A stretch of 64,000 nt of DNA from Clostridium_AF sediminicola (GCF_050402865.1 NZ_BAABMF010000002.1:1-64000), one strand, 5' to 3'; counted from the first letter of the stretch, positions 14,984-24,435 are shown. The notes: generated by a model from the letters alone, not told the origin. Translations and numbers: made by a program.

Positions 14984-16156
14984 TTGATATCAAAATTTTT
15001 AGTAAGGCATTTTGTTAAAGATTATAAAAATATAGAAGATAATTCTGTAAGAGAATCTTATGGCTACCTAGGTGGTTTTGTAGGAATTATAACAAATTCT
15101 ATTCTTTTTGCAGTAAAATTAGTTGTTGGATTGACTATTAATAGTATTGCGGTAACTGCAGATGCATTTAATAATCTTTCTGATACAGTATCTTCAATAA
15201 TTACAATTGTAGGATTCAAATTAGCAGGTAAACCTGCTGATAAAGAACATCCTTTTGGTCACGGTAGAATTGAATATATTTCAGGACTTATAGTTAGCTT
15301 TATGGTTATGTATGTCGGTGTTGAATTTGTAAAATCATCTTTTGATAGAATAATTCATCCTTCTTCTGTTACTTTTAAATTAGTACCTTTTATCTTAATA
15401 CTTGTGTCTATAGGAATTAAAATCTGGTTAAGTATTTTTAATAAATACATCGGTAAGTCTATTAATTCCTCTGCATTAGAAGCTTCATCACTAGATGCAT
15501 TAAGCGATGTTATATCATCAAGTTGTGTAGCCTTATCATTATTGTTAAGTAAATGGATTTCTTTACCTATTGATGGGTATATAGGAATACTTGTATCTTT
15601 ATTTATTTTGTATTCTGGTTATTCATTAGTTAGAGAAACAATTAACCCACTATTAGGTCAAGCACCTGACTCTGAGTTAATTCATAAAATTGAAGACGCA
15701 GTAATGAACAATAAATATATACTTGGAGTTCATGATTTAATCGTACATAACTATGGTCCTGGTAGAATGATGGCATCAATACATGCTGAAGTCCCTGCAG
15801 ACGAAAATATTGTTGAAGTTCATGAAGTTATAGATCAAATTGAAAGAGATATTTCAAATGATTTGAATTTATTTATGGTTATCCACATTGATCCACTAAA
15901 TTTGAATTGCAAAATCCTAAATAATACGAAAATTGAGATTTCTAAAATATTAGAAAAATTCTCGGAGATTAAATCTTTTCACGACTTTAGAATTGTAGGA
16001 GATGGAGAAATTCAAAACTTAATATTTGATATTGTTGTTGATAGTAGTAAAAAAGTAAAAGATGAAGAAGAGCTTATAAGAAGCATAAGATTTGAAGTAA
16101 AAAAACTTCATCCTTTATATGAAACTATAATTACAATTGACAGAGAATACACTTAA
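14984..16156 (+). CDS. Cation diffusion facilitator (CDF) metal exporter
   Basis: A 390-residue inner-membrane antiporter that exports divalent metals such as Zn, Mn, Fe or Co. Six membrane helices occupy residues 15-225. Metal-site motifs are TADAFNNLSDTVSS in helix 2 and SLDALSDVISSS in helix 5, with HPFGHGRIEYISG after helix 2. The cytoplasmic tail (about 230-390) contains the ferredoxin-like CDF domain and a further extension. Start is TTG at 14984, with AAAGGGGGC just upstream; the longer open frame runs back into repeat copy E and is not translated in my reading. The metal cannot be assigned. Confidence 0.9.
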   Translation: MISKFLVRHFVKDYKNIEDNSVRESYGYLGGFVGIITNSILFAVKLVVGLTINSIAVTADAFNNLSDTVSSIITIVGFKLAGKPADKEHPFGHGRIEYISGLIVSFMVMYVGVEFVKSSFDRIIHPSSVTFKLVPFILILVSIGIKIWLSIFNKYIGKSINSSALEASSLDALSDVISSSCVALSLLLSKWISLPIDGYIGILVSLFILYSGYSLVRETINPLLGQAPDSELIHKIEDAVMNNKYILGVHDLIVHNYGPGRMMASIHAEVPADENIVEVHEVIDQIERDISNDLNLFMVIHIDPLNLNCKILNNTKIEISKILEKFSEIKSFHDFRIVGDGEIQNLIFDIVVDSSKKVKDEEELIRSIRFEVKKLHPLYETIITIDREYT

Positions 16157-16160
16157 AGAT

Positions 16161-16348
16161 AAAAAGCATATATATCTAGAAAGTTATTCCACTTCACTAA
16201 GAAATTCTAATTTATTTTCTTAAATATATACTAAAAAATTATAACTCGCTACCGCTCAAACAATAATTTTTCTTAACGTATATATTACGAAAATAAATAA
16301 GAATTTCTAAAGCTTGTTACAATAACTTTTACGCTATATATGCTTTTT
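16161..16348. repeat. Family-2 long palindrome (188 bp)
   Basis: Two imperfect arms of about 85 bases each, starting AAAAAGCATATATA and ending TATATATGCTTTTT, meet at a short centre near 16255. Shared inner words include AAGTTATT, AGAAATTCT, TTTATTTTC and ATATATAC. The element lies between the convergent CDF and aminopeptidase genes. It could act as a two-way terminator but looks like a foldback mobile element. A shorter relative lies at 47858-47934. Confidence 0.85.
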
Positions 16349-16383
16349 CAAACCTATAAAAAATAGAATTTATAAATTCAATA

Positions 16384-17613
16384 TCAAAAATCAAAATTTC
16401 CATTTTTAAATATTTGAATTTCTTTTCCATCAACAGTATAACCAATTATATCTAAATCTTCTGTTCCTATCATGAAATCCACATGTTCTATTGAATCATT
16501 TACTCCTTGATTTTGTAACTCTTCTCTGCTTAAATTTTCTCCATTTTTTATGCATACAGGATATGCTTCTCCTATAGCTAAATGGCATGAGGCATTTTCA
16601 TCAAACAATGTATTGTAGAATAATATATTTGAATTTGATATTGGTGAATCATAAGGTACCAATGCTACTTCTCCAAGATATTTAGAACCTTCATCTGTTT
16701 CAATAAGACTTTTTAGCACCTCATAGCCTTCTTCTGCTTTGAAATCCACAATTTTTCCATCTTTAAATGTAAGTGAGAAATTTTCAATTAAATTGCCGTT
16801 GTAATTTAGCGGCTTGGAACTAACTACAATACCATTTACTCCATCTTTTTTCGGAAGAGTAAATACTTCTTCAGTAGGCATATTAGCAATAAACTCTAAT
16901 CCTTCTGGTGTATAATCTGATCCACCAATCCATAAATGGTTTTCTGGAAGCTCAATTTTTAGATCAGTCCCCAAAGAATTTTTATATTGAAGGTATTTAA
17001 GCTTATTCGTATTTAAGAAATCCATACTTCTTTTTAACATATTTTTGTGCACTTCCCATGCAGCAACAGGATCTTCATGATTAACTCTCACAGTTTTAAA
17101 TATAGCATCCCATAGTTTTTCAATTGCTTCTTCTTCTGTACTTTCAGGGAATACTTTTTTTGCCCAAGCTGAAGTTGGTATTGATGCAACACACCAAACA
17201 TTTCTATTAGCCATAAGTCTTTCTCTATATTCTTTTATAGCTGCACTAGTAACTTTTCGAACTTTTGACATTCTTTCAGGATCAACCTCTTTCATAAGCT
17301 CAGGATCTGAAGCTGAAATACTCAAAAATGCTGCTCCTATTCTAGCATGATGCAAATAAAAATCTCTTTGCCAATCTGGAAATTCATCAAAGATTTCTTC
17401 TGGACCATTCATAAATCTAATCTTTGAAGATAATTCATCCTTCCAATTCATTACTACATCTCTTGCCCCTTCTCTATAAGCAATTTCAGCAACGTTTCTG
17501 GCAAAAGATGCACATTCTATAGGTGCACTTATTACAAGAGTTTGACCTTTTTGAATATTGATCCCTGTTTTTACTAATAAACGTGCATATTTTTCTAAAT
17601 AATTTTTAATCAT
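16384..17613 (-). CDS. M29-family aminopeptidase (AmpS/aminopeptidase T)
   Basis: A 409-residue cytoplasmic metallo-aminopeptidase that removes N-terminal residues from peptides using two divalent metals. Typical features are IKNYLEKYARLLVKTG at the start, NMPTEEVFTLPKKDGVNG with metal-binding Glu, and ENASCHLAIGEAYP and HVDFMIGTEDLDIIG supplying Glu, His and Asp ligands. The ATG at 17611-17613 has AAAGGAAG seven bases upstream and replaces a TTG six codons earlier. It is the last gene of an apparent operon after the epimerase, FtsH and HelD genes, consistent with peptide recycling. Confidence 0.92.
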   Translation of the reverse strand: MIKNYLEKYARLLVKTGINIQKGQTLVISAPIECASFARNVAEIAYREGARDVVMNWKDELSSKIRFMNGPEEIFDEFPDWQRDFYLHHARIGAAFLSISASDPELMKEVDPERMSKVRKVTSAAIKEYRERLMANRNVWCVASIPTSAWAKKVFPESTEEEAIEKLWDAIFKTVRVNHEDPVAAWEVHKNMLKRSMDFLNTNKLKYLQYKNSLGTDLKIELPENHLWIGGSDYTPEGLEFIANMPTEEVFTLPKKDGVNGIVVSSKPLNYNGNLIENFSLTFKDGKIVDFKAEEGYEVLKSLIETDEGSKYLGEVALVPYDSPISNSNILFYNTLFDENASCHLAIGEAYPVCIKNGENLSREELQNQGVNDSIEHVDFMIGTEDLDIIGYTVDGKEIQIFKNGNFDF

Positions 17614-17637
17614 CTCATTACTTCCTTTCAATTACCA

Positions 17638-19782
17638 TTAATTGCAATTAGCTTTTATAACCGCTAAGTCATGCAGTGCTCTTGTAGACATTACATACTT
17701 CAATTTATTTTCTTCTAAAGTATTTTCTCCAATATCATTCACAATAATAACTCCATCAAACTCTAATCCTTTTGCAAAATAAGATGGCATTATTACTGTT
17801 CCTTTTTTATACATAACTTCTTCGCTATTAATAAAGTTAATTTTAGTCGATTTTTTTATTTCCTTTGCTAATGATTCAGCTTTCAATAAACTGTCTGTTA
17901 TAACAGCAATACTTTCGTGTCCTTTTTCTTTGTATTCGTTGAATAATTCTTTTATTTTCAAAAGTATTTCATTTTCTCTCAAATTATATTCTTTAACCTC
18001 TGATCCATTTCTTACTAAAGGAACTATTTTTGTATCATGAATATATTTATTAGCATATTCCATAATTTCTTTCGTAGATCTATAACTTTTGTCCAGTTTG
18101 AACTCTTCTACATCGTCCATTACAGACCCTAATTTCGTCATAGCAATTTCACCTTGATATGGCAAAATCCTCTGATTTTTATCTCCAACTATTGTAAATC
18201 CATTAGCTTTTGTCAACTCTTTTATTACAATAAATTGTAGCAAACTATAGTCTTGTGCTTCATCAATTACAACATGTTTTATTTCATTTGACAGAGTAAG
18301 TCCTTCTAATTTTATCTTAAGATAAAGTATTGGTGCTAAGTCATCAATAGTCATTTCGTTCTCATTATTAAACTTTTTGTATAATTTTAACAAAGTTTCG
18401 TTATCCAACCAACTTAAACTCTCTTTTGCCACCATAACGCTTCTAACTACATCTCTTATCAGTAATCTTCTTTTAAAAATTAAATTGTTCTCATGAAAAT
18501 TTTTCTCATCATCAGATAGTTTTTCTAAAGATGATTTATACCAATCTTCTATATTTCTTACTCTATTATCTCTTTCATCTCTTATTTTTGAATATAGAAT
18601 TCTTTTAATTTTTTTACTTCTTCTAAATAAAGGCATTGATTTATAATACTGAAATAATTCCTTAATTGATTCTTTAAGCACAATAACTTTATCTTTAAAG
18701 ATTAAATCTTCAAGATCAAAATAACTATTTTCTAAATTATTTATTAAACTGTTTAATCTATCAATATAAGCTTCTGAGGTTTTAAATTTAAGAGTATTAA
18801 TAAATTCTGTATCTCTATTAATAATTTTTTCCATATAATCCTTAATAGATAAAAAGTCTCTATAATCCATATCTAATGTTTGAATAGCAAAATCAAAGAA
18901 TGTTTTTTGATTTACTCCTATTTCTCCTAAGCTTGGAAGTACACTGGATATATACTCCATAAATATTGTATTAGGACCTAAAATCATTACCTTATCTCCA
19001 AGAATTTTTCTATAGTTATAAAGAAGATATGCAATTCTATGTAAAGCTATAGTTGTTTTACCACTCCCAGCTACTCCATCAACTACTATTGCTTTCTTTC
19101 TATCTTCACGTATTATATTATCCTGCTCAGCCTGAATAGACATAATAATATCTTTAAGTTTTTCACCTGAGTTCTTTGACAATACCATCTGAAGAATATC
19201 GTCTTTTACTTCAACAGATGAATCAAACATTCCTTTTAGCTTTTCACCTTTTATTATAAACTGCCTCTTATGAATTATATCAGCATTTATTTTTCCCATT
19301 GGAGCTTCATATTGTGCTTCCCCCAACTTGCCAGCATAAAATAACGATGCTATAGGTGCTCTCCAATCAACAACTACCGGTTCATACGAATCTTCTGTTG
19401 TCATTCCAAATCTGCCAATATAAATATCATCAATATCTTGAAACTCTTCCTCTTTAAAAGAAACCTTTCCGAAATAAGGAGATTCTTGAAGTACTGTGAG
19501 TTCTTTTAATTTTCTATCAATAATTCTAAAAGTTTCTTCATTAATATATCTTTCATGATCAAAATACTCAATAAGCTTATCTTCATCATCTCTATATTCA
19601 TCAATTGCATTCTGTCTTTCTTTCATTATAGTATCAGTTATTGCTTTTCTCTTCTGGACTAAATCTAATATTTCTTTTTTAATAAGTCTTACTGTGCTAT
19701 TAGCTCTATCTTCTTCAATTTCAAATTGTAATTGCTTTTGAAACTCTTCTTCTATGTCTTTTTGGAAGTGATTATTATTCAT
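17638..19782 (-). CDS. helD: HelD-like superfamily 1 helicase (RNA polymerase recycling)
   Basis: A 714-residue ATPase. Residues 1-100 form a charged N-terminal helical arm. Walker A is VVDGVAGSGKTTIALHRIA near 235, the HelD-specific insertion follows at about 330-480, then Walker B HVVIDEAQDYS and DKSYRSTKEIMEYAN. HelD proteins bind core RNA polymerase and clear it from nucleic acid in an ATP-driven cycle. It overlaps no neighbour but sits 13 bases downstream of ftsH and 24 bases upstream of the aminopeptidase start, so it is probably cotranscribed. Confidence 0.88.
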   Translation of the reverse strand: MNNNHFQKDIEEEFQKQLQFEIEEDRANSTVRLIKKEILDLVQKRKAITDTIMKERQNAIDEYRDDEDKLIEYFDHERYINEETFRIIDRKLKELTVLQESPYFGKVSFKEEEFQDIDDIYIGRFGMTTEDSYEPVVVDWRAPIASLFYAGKLGEAQYEAPMGKINADIIHKRQFIIKGEKLKGMFDSSVEVKDDILQMVLSKNSGEKLKDIIMSIQAEQDNIIREDRKKAIVVDGVAGSGKTTIALHRIAYLLYNYRKILGDKVMILGPNTIFMEYISSVLPSLGEIGVNQKTFFDFAIQTLDMDYRDFLSIKDYMEKIINRDTEFINTLKFKTSEAYIDRLNSLINNLENSYFDLEDLIFKDKVIVLKESIKELFQYYKSMPLFRRSKKIKRILYSKIRDERDNRVRNIEDWYKSSLEKLSDDEKNFHENNLIFKRRLLIRDVVRSVMVAKESLSWLDNETLLKLYKKFNNENEMTIDDLAPILYLKIKLEGLTLSNEIKHVVIDEAQDYSLLQFIVIKELTKANGFTIVGDKNQRILPYQGEIAMTKLGSVMDDVEEFKLDKSYRSTKEIMEYANKYIHDTKIVPLVRNGSEVKEYNLRENEILLKIKELFNEYKEKGHESIAVITDSLLKAESLAKEIKKSTKINFINSEEVMYKKGTVIMPSYFAKGLEFDGVIIVNDIGENTLEENKLKYVMSTRALHDLAVIKANCN

Positions 19783-19795
19783 TTCGTATCAACTC

Positions 19796-21610
19796 CTAAC
19801 TATTATGTTCACCAATTAATTTCATAAACTCTTCACCTGTTAGTGTTTCTTTTTCTATAAGTGTTTCTGAAATTATCCTAAGTAAGGTTAAATTATCTGA
19901 AAGTATTTTTCTTGCTTTTTCATGTGATTCTTTAATTATATTTAAGGTTTCCTGATCTATTAAAGCTGCTGTATTGGCGCTGCAGTTTTGCACAGGTCTT
20001 CCGTCTAAATATCTGCTTGACATAGATTCTAAAGCCATCATATCAAATTTTTCATTCATTCCATACATTGTCACCATATTTCTTGCGGTTTGAGTTGCTT
20101 TTTCAATATCATTTGATGCTCCAGTTGAAATAGAATTAAACTCAACTTCTTCTGCAGACCTACCACCAAGTAATACAGCTATTTTATCCAACATTTCTTC
20201 TTTTGATACTAAATATTTTTCTTCCTCTGGCAACTGCATTGTATACCCTAAAGCACCCATAGTCCTCGGTACAATTGTGATTTTGTGTACAGGGTCAGTA
20301 TTCTTCAATAAAGCAGCTACTAAAGCATGACCTACTTCATGAAAAGCAACTATTCTCTTTTCGTTACTTGACATGATTCTATCTTTTTTCTCTTTACCAG
20401 CAATTATTATTTCCACTGCTTCTTGTAAGTCTTCTTGAACAACTTCTGTTCGGTCTTTTTTTACTGCTAGTAATGCTGCCTCATTCACTATATTAGCCAA
20501 ATCAGCTCCAACAGCTCCAGGGGTTCCCTTGGCTATGTCCATCAAATCAACTGATTCATTCATAATTACTTCTTTTGAATGAACTTCTAAAATTGCTTTT
20601 CTTCCACCCAAATCTGGCCTATCAACTATAATTCTTCTATCAAATCTACCTGGCCTTAATAATGCTTTGTCTAACACTTCTGGTCTATTAGTAGCTGCTA
20701 GAATAACTACTCCTTTTGAAGAATCAAAGCCATCCATTTCAGCTAATAATTGATTTAATGTTTGTTCTCTTTCATCATTTCCTCCAGAACCAACTACACT
20801 ATCTCTACTTTTACCAATGGCATCTATTTCATCTATAAATACAATACAAGGTGCCTTTTCTTCAGCTTGTTTGAATAAATCTCTGACTCTAGCAGCTCCC
20901 ATTCCGACAAACATTTCTACAAAATTTGAACCAGATAGAGAGAAAAATGGAACTTTAGCCTCTCCAGCAACTGCCTTCGCAAGTAAAGTTTTACCTGTTC
21001 CCGGAGGCCCAACTAAAAGAGCTCCTTTAGGTAATTTCGCTCCGATTTTTATATACTTTTCTGGATTATGTAAAAAATCAACTATTTCAACTAATGATTC
21101 TTTAGCTTCTTCTTGTCCAGCTACATCATTAAAAGTCTTGCCAGTCTCATTTTCAGCATATATTTTAGCATTATTCTTACCGAAACTCATAACACCACTG
21201 CCCATACGCTTATCTAAACTTCCAAACAAAATTCTCCCAATAATAATAAATATAATTATTGGTAAAAGCCACTCTAAAGCAAAACTTTGTAGTGGTCCCT
21301 CCAAACTAACAGGACTATCGTATTTTATATCAGCTGCTTCTAATTCTTGGATTAATTGTGTGTCATACTTTTCTCTATATGTATATAGCACTTTTTCATT
21401 AGTGTTATACTCTTTTTTCAATTCGATAAGTATTTGGTTATCAGATAATTCCACTTCTGATATTTTATCTTCAACAATCATCTTTTTAAAATCACTGTAA
21501 GCTATATGTTCAGTTTTAAATTTTTTAATAACAGAATTTAAAACCAATAGTATAATCATAACTGCAGTCATATAGTAAATTAAATATTTTGTCTTCTTTT
21601 TGTTAAACAT
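19796..21610 (-). CDS. ftsH: ATP-dependent membrane zinc protease FtsH
   Basis: A 604-residue protease that pulls membrane and cytoplasmic substrates into a hexameric chamber. Two N-terminal membrane helices are at about residues 9-27 and 110-128. The AAA module has Walker A GPPGTGKTLLAKA near 200, Walker B VFIDEIDAIG, and the SRH region ATNRPEVLDKALLRPGRFDR. The zinc site HEVGH lies near 425, with a further Asp ligand downstream. Its setting (epimerase, helD, M29 peptidase) is not the usual tilS-hpt locus, so it may be a second FtsH. No CIRCE or CtsR site was found upstream. Confidence 0.94.
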   Translation of the reverse strand: MFNKKKTKYLIYYMTAVMIILLVLNSVIKKFKTEHIAYSDFKKMIVEDKISEVELSDNQILIELKKEYNTNEKVLYTYREKYDTQLIQELEAADIKYDSPVSLEGPLQSFALEWLLPIIIFIIIGRILFGSLDKRMGSGVMSFGKNNAKIYAENETGKTFNDVAGQEEAKESLVEIVDFLHNPEKYIKIGAKLPKGALLVGPPGTGKTLLAKAVAGEAKVPFFSLSGSNFVEMFVGMGAARVRDLFKQAEEKAPCIVFIDEIDAIGKSRDSVVGSGGNDEREQTLNQLLAEMDGFDSSKGVVILAATNRPEVLDKALLRPGRFDRRIIVDRPDLGGRKAILEVHSKEVIMNESVDLMDIAKGTPGAVGADLANIVNEAALLAVKKDRTEVVQEDLQEAVEIIIAGKEKKDRIMSSNEKRIVAFHEVGHALVAALLKNTDPVHKITIVPRTMGALGYTMQLPEEEKYLVSKEEMLDKIAVLLGGRSAEEVEFNSISTGASNDIEKATQTARNMVTMYGMNEKFDMMALESMSSRYLDGRPVQNCSANTAALIDQETLNIIKESHEKARKILSDNLTLLRIISETLIEKETLTGEEFMKLIGEHNS

Positions 21611-21634
21611 TTTTTCCTCCTAAAAGTTTACCTA

Positions 21635-22720
21635 TTATATTTCTTGCCATCCTTTTATATCTTTTATACCTAATCCTGGAGAATTACTTGCACAAATCAA
21701 ATTCCCATCAAATGTAACTCCACCTTCGATAGGGTCTTCTTCATAAGATAGAAGCATATCTAAATCTGTTTTAGTAATATTTTTTTTAGCTAGTGCAAAA
21801 CTAGACGCAGCCGTTACTCCTATTTTACTTTCAACCATACAACCCATCATACATTCAATTCCAGCCATTTCTGCTAAATTTAGAATTTTAATTGCATTAT
21901 GAAATCCACCACACTTCATAAGTTTTACATTGATACAATTAGCTGCTCTTTTTTCAATAATATTTAACGCATCATTTATATTATGAACAGATTCATCAGC
22001 TAAAATAGGTATCATTACTCTATCTGTGACAAATTTTAATCCATCTAAATCCCATGCCTTCACAGGTTGTTCTATTAATTCAATATTTAGATTCAAATCT
22101 TCAAATTTATTTATTATTTTGACCGCTTCTTTAGGAGTCCATCCTTGATTGGCATCAACTATAAGTTTAGTATCCTTTCGTACCGCTTGCCTTATAGATT
22201 TAACTCTTTTTAAATCTGTGATTGGATCAGTACCAACTTTTATTTTTAAATATTGGAATCCATTTCTTATGGCTTCTAATGAATCCTTTACCATATCTTC
22301 AATAGAACCCACACTTATGGTTATACCTGTTGTAATATTAGGTTTATTACCACCAAAATATTTATACAAAGGCAAATTATATTTTTTACCGAATAAATCA
22401 TACACAGCCATATCAATAGCTGCTTTTGCACTGCAATTATCTGTTATACCATTATCAATTATACTCATAATATCTTCCAGATTATCAATATCTTGTCCCA
22501 TCAAATTAGGCGTTATAAGTTTTATCGCTGCTATTATAGATTCTTCAGTGTCTCCAGTTACGTGTGGAGTTGGGGCAGCGCTTCCAATGCCAATTTCATC
22601 AGTATCAGTAATAATTTTAATTACTATCTCGCTTACTTCACTAACTGTTGAAACTATTGACTTAAATGATTTCTTTAAAGGAATATTTATCTTACCGATT
22701 CTTATATCCGTTATTTTCAC
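21635..22720 (-). CDS. Dipeptide epimerase of the enolase superfamily (L-Ala-D/L-Glu type)
   Basis: A 361-residue enzyme that epimerises the second residue of dipeptides, as in recycling murein L-Ala-D-Glu. The barrel shows KIKVGTD with the KxK acid-base pair, VDANQGWTP and IELIEQP as metal ligands, ADESVHN, and the opposing Lys in NVKLMKCGG. The GTG at 22718-22720 has AAGGTG upstream and matches the family start VKITDIRIGKI; the longer frame adds 18 unlikely residues. First gene of the epimerase-ftsH-helD-aminopeptidase operon, with 24 bases to ftsH. Confidence 0.88.
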   Translation of the reverse strand: MKITDIRIGKINIPLKKSFKSIVSTVSEVSEIVIKIITDTDEIGIGSAAPTPHVTGDTEESIIAAIKLITPNLMGQDIDNLEDIMSIIDNGITDNCSAKAAIDMAVYDLFGKKYNLPLYKYFGGNKPNITTGITISVGSIEDMVKDSLEAIRNGFQYLKIKVGTDPITDLKRVKSIRQAVRKDTKLIVDANQGWTPKEAVKIINKFEDLNLNIELIEQPVKAWDLDGLKFVTDRVMIPILADESVHNINDALNIIEKRAANCINVKLMKCGGFHNAIKILNLAEMAGIECMMGCMVESKIGVTAASSFALAKKNITKTDLDMLLSYEEDPIEGGVTFDGNLICASNSPGLGIKDIKGWQEI

Positions 22721-22773
22721 ATTTAACACCTTCTTTATTATAATTATAAAATTTAACTTAAACTCTTTATACA

Positions 22774-22811
22774 ATTAATACAGTCTAAAATTTAAAATAC
22801 ACTGTATTAAT
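22774..22811. promoter_or_regulatory. Inverted repeat upstream of the epimerase-ftsH operon (candidate operator)
   Basis: 11-bp arms ATTAATACAGT (22774-22784) and ACTGTATTAAT (22801-22811) are separated by 16 bases. The right arm itself sits in a smaller dyad AATACA-C-TGTATT (22796-22808). It lies between the lepB terminator and the operon start, with no T-run, so an operator is more likely than a terminator. The regulator is unknown. Confidence 0.45.
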
Positions 22812-22824
22812 TTCACAAAAGACT

Positions 22825-22850
22825 AAAAAACGTCAGTATTCTGACGTTTA
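22825..22850 (-). terminator. Terminator of the signal peptidase gene
   Basis: AAACGTCAG/CTGACGTTT stem with a T-run on the reverse strand, five bases downstream of the stop at 22855. Confidence 0.92.
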
Positions 22851-22854
22851 TTTA

Positions 22855-23391
22855 CTAGTGATTTACAGCTTCTTCCCCAATTTTGAATTCACCAAATCTT
22901 TTAAAAGGAAATAATATAAATCTTGCTTTTCCTTTAATTTTGTTAGCATCTATAAATGGATTTTCCCAATATCTGCTATCTTTTGAATTTGCTCTATTGT
23001 CTCCTAAAAACAAATACTTCCCTTCTGGTACCGCAAAATATCCAGGTTTATTTTGAGGATTAACTATGTATGGCTCATCTATTATTTCACCATTCACAAA
23101 AACTGTACCAGAATCATCGATTTGTATTTCATCACCTGGTAGCCCTATCAATCTTTTAATTAACGTTTCTTTAAGTTCATCAGATTCAAATACTACAATA
23201 TCTCCTCTGTCCAAATTCGATGGATTATAAACTCTTGTTACAATAATTCTGTCACCAGGTTTAATAGTTGGATACATTGAACTTGTTGGTACTGATACTT
23301 GAAAGAAAATAAATGCGTTTATAAAAAAAGCTAAAGCTACAGCAAGCACAACAGGAATTATCCAATCCTTCACGAAACTATCTAATTTCAT
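22855..23391 (-). CDS. lepB: Signal peptidase I
   Basis: A 178-residue membrane protease that removes signal peptides from secreted proteins. One N-terminal membrane helix spans residues 9-30. The catalytic Ser is in PTSSMYPTIKPGDRII, the catalytic Lys in LIKRLIGLPGD, and box E is YLFLGDNRANSKDSR. The length and single helix match Gram-positive SipS-type enzymes. It is monocistronic with a strong terminator. A pair of inverted TAGATAAACA words lies upstream at 23410-23508. Confidence 0.94.
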   Translation of the reverse strand: MKLDSFVKDWIIPVVLAVALAFFINAFIFFQVSVPTSSMYPTIKPGDRIIVTRVYNPSNLDRGDIVVFESDELKETLIKRLIGLPGDEIQIDDSGTVFVNGEIIDEPYIVNPQNKPGYFAVPEGKYLFLGDNRANSKDSRYWENPFIDANKIKGKARFILFPFKRFGEFKIGEEAVNH

Positions 23392-23409
23392 AAAAATCTC
23401 CCCTTGCTA

Positions 23410-23508
23410 TAGATAAACAACTTAAACTGTAAATTTATACAAAGCTAAAGATATTAAACATCTATTATTCTACCAATGAATAAATTAAGTTAGCACAATG
23501 TTTATCTA
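23410..23508. repeat. Widely spaced inverted TAGATAAACA words upstream of lepB
   Basis: TAGATAAACA (23410-23419) and TGTTTATCTA (23499-23508) are exact inverted repeats about 80 bases apart in the lepB leader. The same AGATAAAC word bounds hairpins at 35231 and 47098. Function unknown. Confidence 0.5.
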
Positions 23509-23610
23509 GAAATAGTCATATATACATTTTAACACAAGTTTTTTTTTATTAAAGGAGAAATTTTGATTTACGTTTAATGTTAAAAAAATATTTATATATT
23601 AAATATAATA

Positions 23611-24408
23611 CTAAACATATAAATCTCTCTTATTATAAAAAACATAAGTAATACCAATAAACATAACTATTATGGTTGCTGATAATACTACAAAAAAACG
23701 ATCAAAGCCATATCCAAACATCAAATCTGCAGCTTTAAAATACTTAAAAGGTGTAAAATACTTTAACTTATCTAATTTATCATTCATATCAATTGCCACC
23801 GATATCAAAAATGTAATCAGCATTATTCCCGTTGCTGCTGATGCTGCTGTTTTTGGTCTTCTACTTATTGCTGCCATAGTAGATCCAATGGCTAAGAAAA
23901 TCAACTGTAGAATAAACATTGCAACCATTAGTAACACTATTTCTTTATTAATTGATTCTCCTTTATTATGTATACCTACAAAAATAATAGATGATATCAA
24001 TGTACTAATATTAAATATTATAACATTAACCAATGCTGCCAATAGTTTAGCTGTTATTATTTTATTCCTATTAGAAGGTTTTACCAATAAAAATTCTACT
24101 GTTTTATCTCGTTCCTCTTTGGAAATAATATTTGCGCCCAACATTGCTGCATGAGTTGTTCCCATTAGTAAAAAATAAAGAAAAAACATCCCATAATATC
24201 CACTAACTTCTGTAAGATTTAGTGTCCCTAACCCAAAAACTGCCTTCATTCCTTTAGGTAATTGATTCATCATTTCATTTATAGCATCTCCTGATTCGGC
24301 AAGCCCTGCATATTTAACCATTCCCATTGCAACCAGAAGAAAAACACTAACACACCATATAATAAGAGCTTTTCTATTTGCCTTCATTTCTCTCAAGAAT
24401 ATATTCAT
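23611..24408 (-). CDS. ABC-2 type transporter permease, second subunit
   Basis: A 265-residue membrane protein with six helices, beginning MNIFLREMKANRKALIIW. It is clearly paralogous to the permease upstream: same length, and a shared GxxxLNLTEVSGYYGM / SLDLSTLLGFYGM region and NIISKEERDKTVEFLLVKP / SILSAESREKTADFLLSKP loop. Together with the ATPase it forms a heterodimeric exporter of the antibiotic- or lipid-export type. The substrate is not evident. Last gene of the three-gene operon. Confidence 0.85.
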   Translation of the reverse strand: MNIFLREMKANRKALIIWCVSVFLLVAMGMVKYAGLAESGDAINEMMNQLPKGMKAVFGLGTLNLTEVSGYYGMFFLYFLLMGTTHAAMLGANIISKEERDKTVEFLLVKPSNRNKIITAKLLAALVNVIIFNISTLISSIIFVGIHNKGESINKEIVLLMVAMFILQLIFLAIGSTMAAISRRPKTAASAATGIMLITFLISVAIDMNDKLDKLKYFTPFKYFKAADLMFGYGFDRFFVVLSATIIVMFIGITYVFYNKRDLYV

Positions 24409-24435
24409 AAAAATGATAACCTCCTATCGATTTCA

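Noticed and set aside
21611..21634. CIRCE or CtsR heat-shock operator before ftsH
   Set aside because: Neither the TTAGCACTC-N9-GAGTGCTAA dyad nor a GTCA-type CtsR repeat was found. Only the unrelated dyad at 22774 is present.
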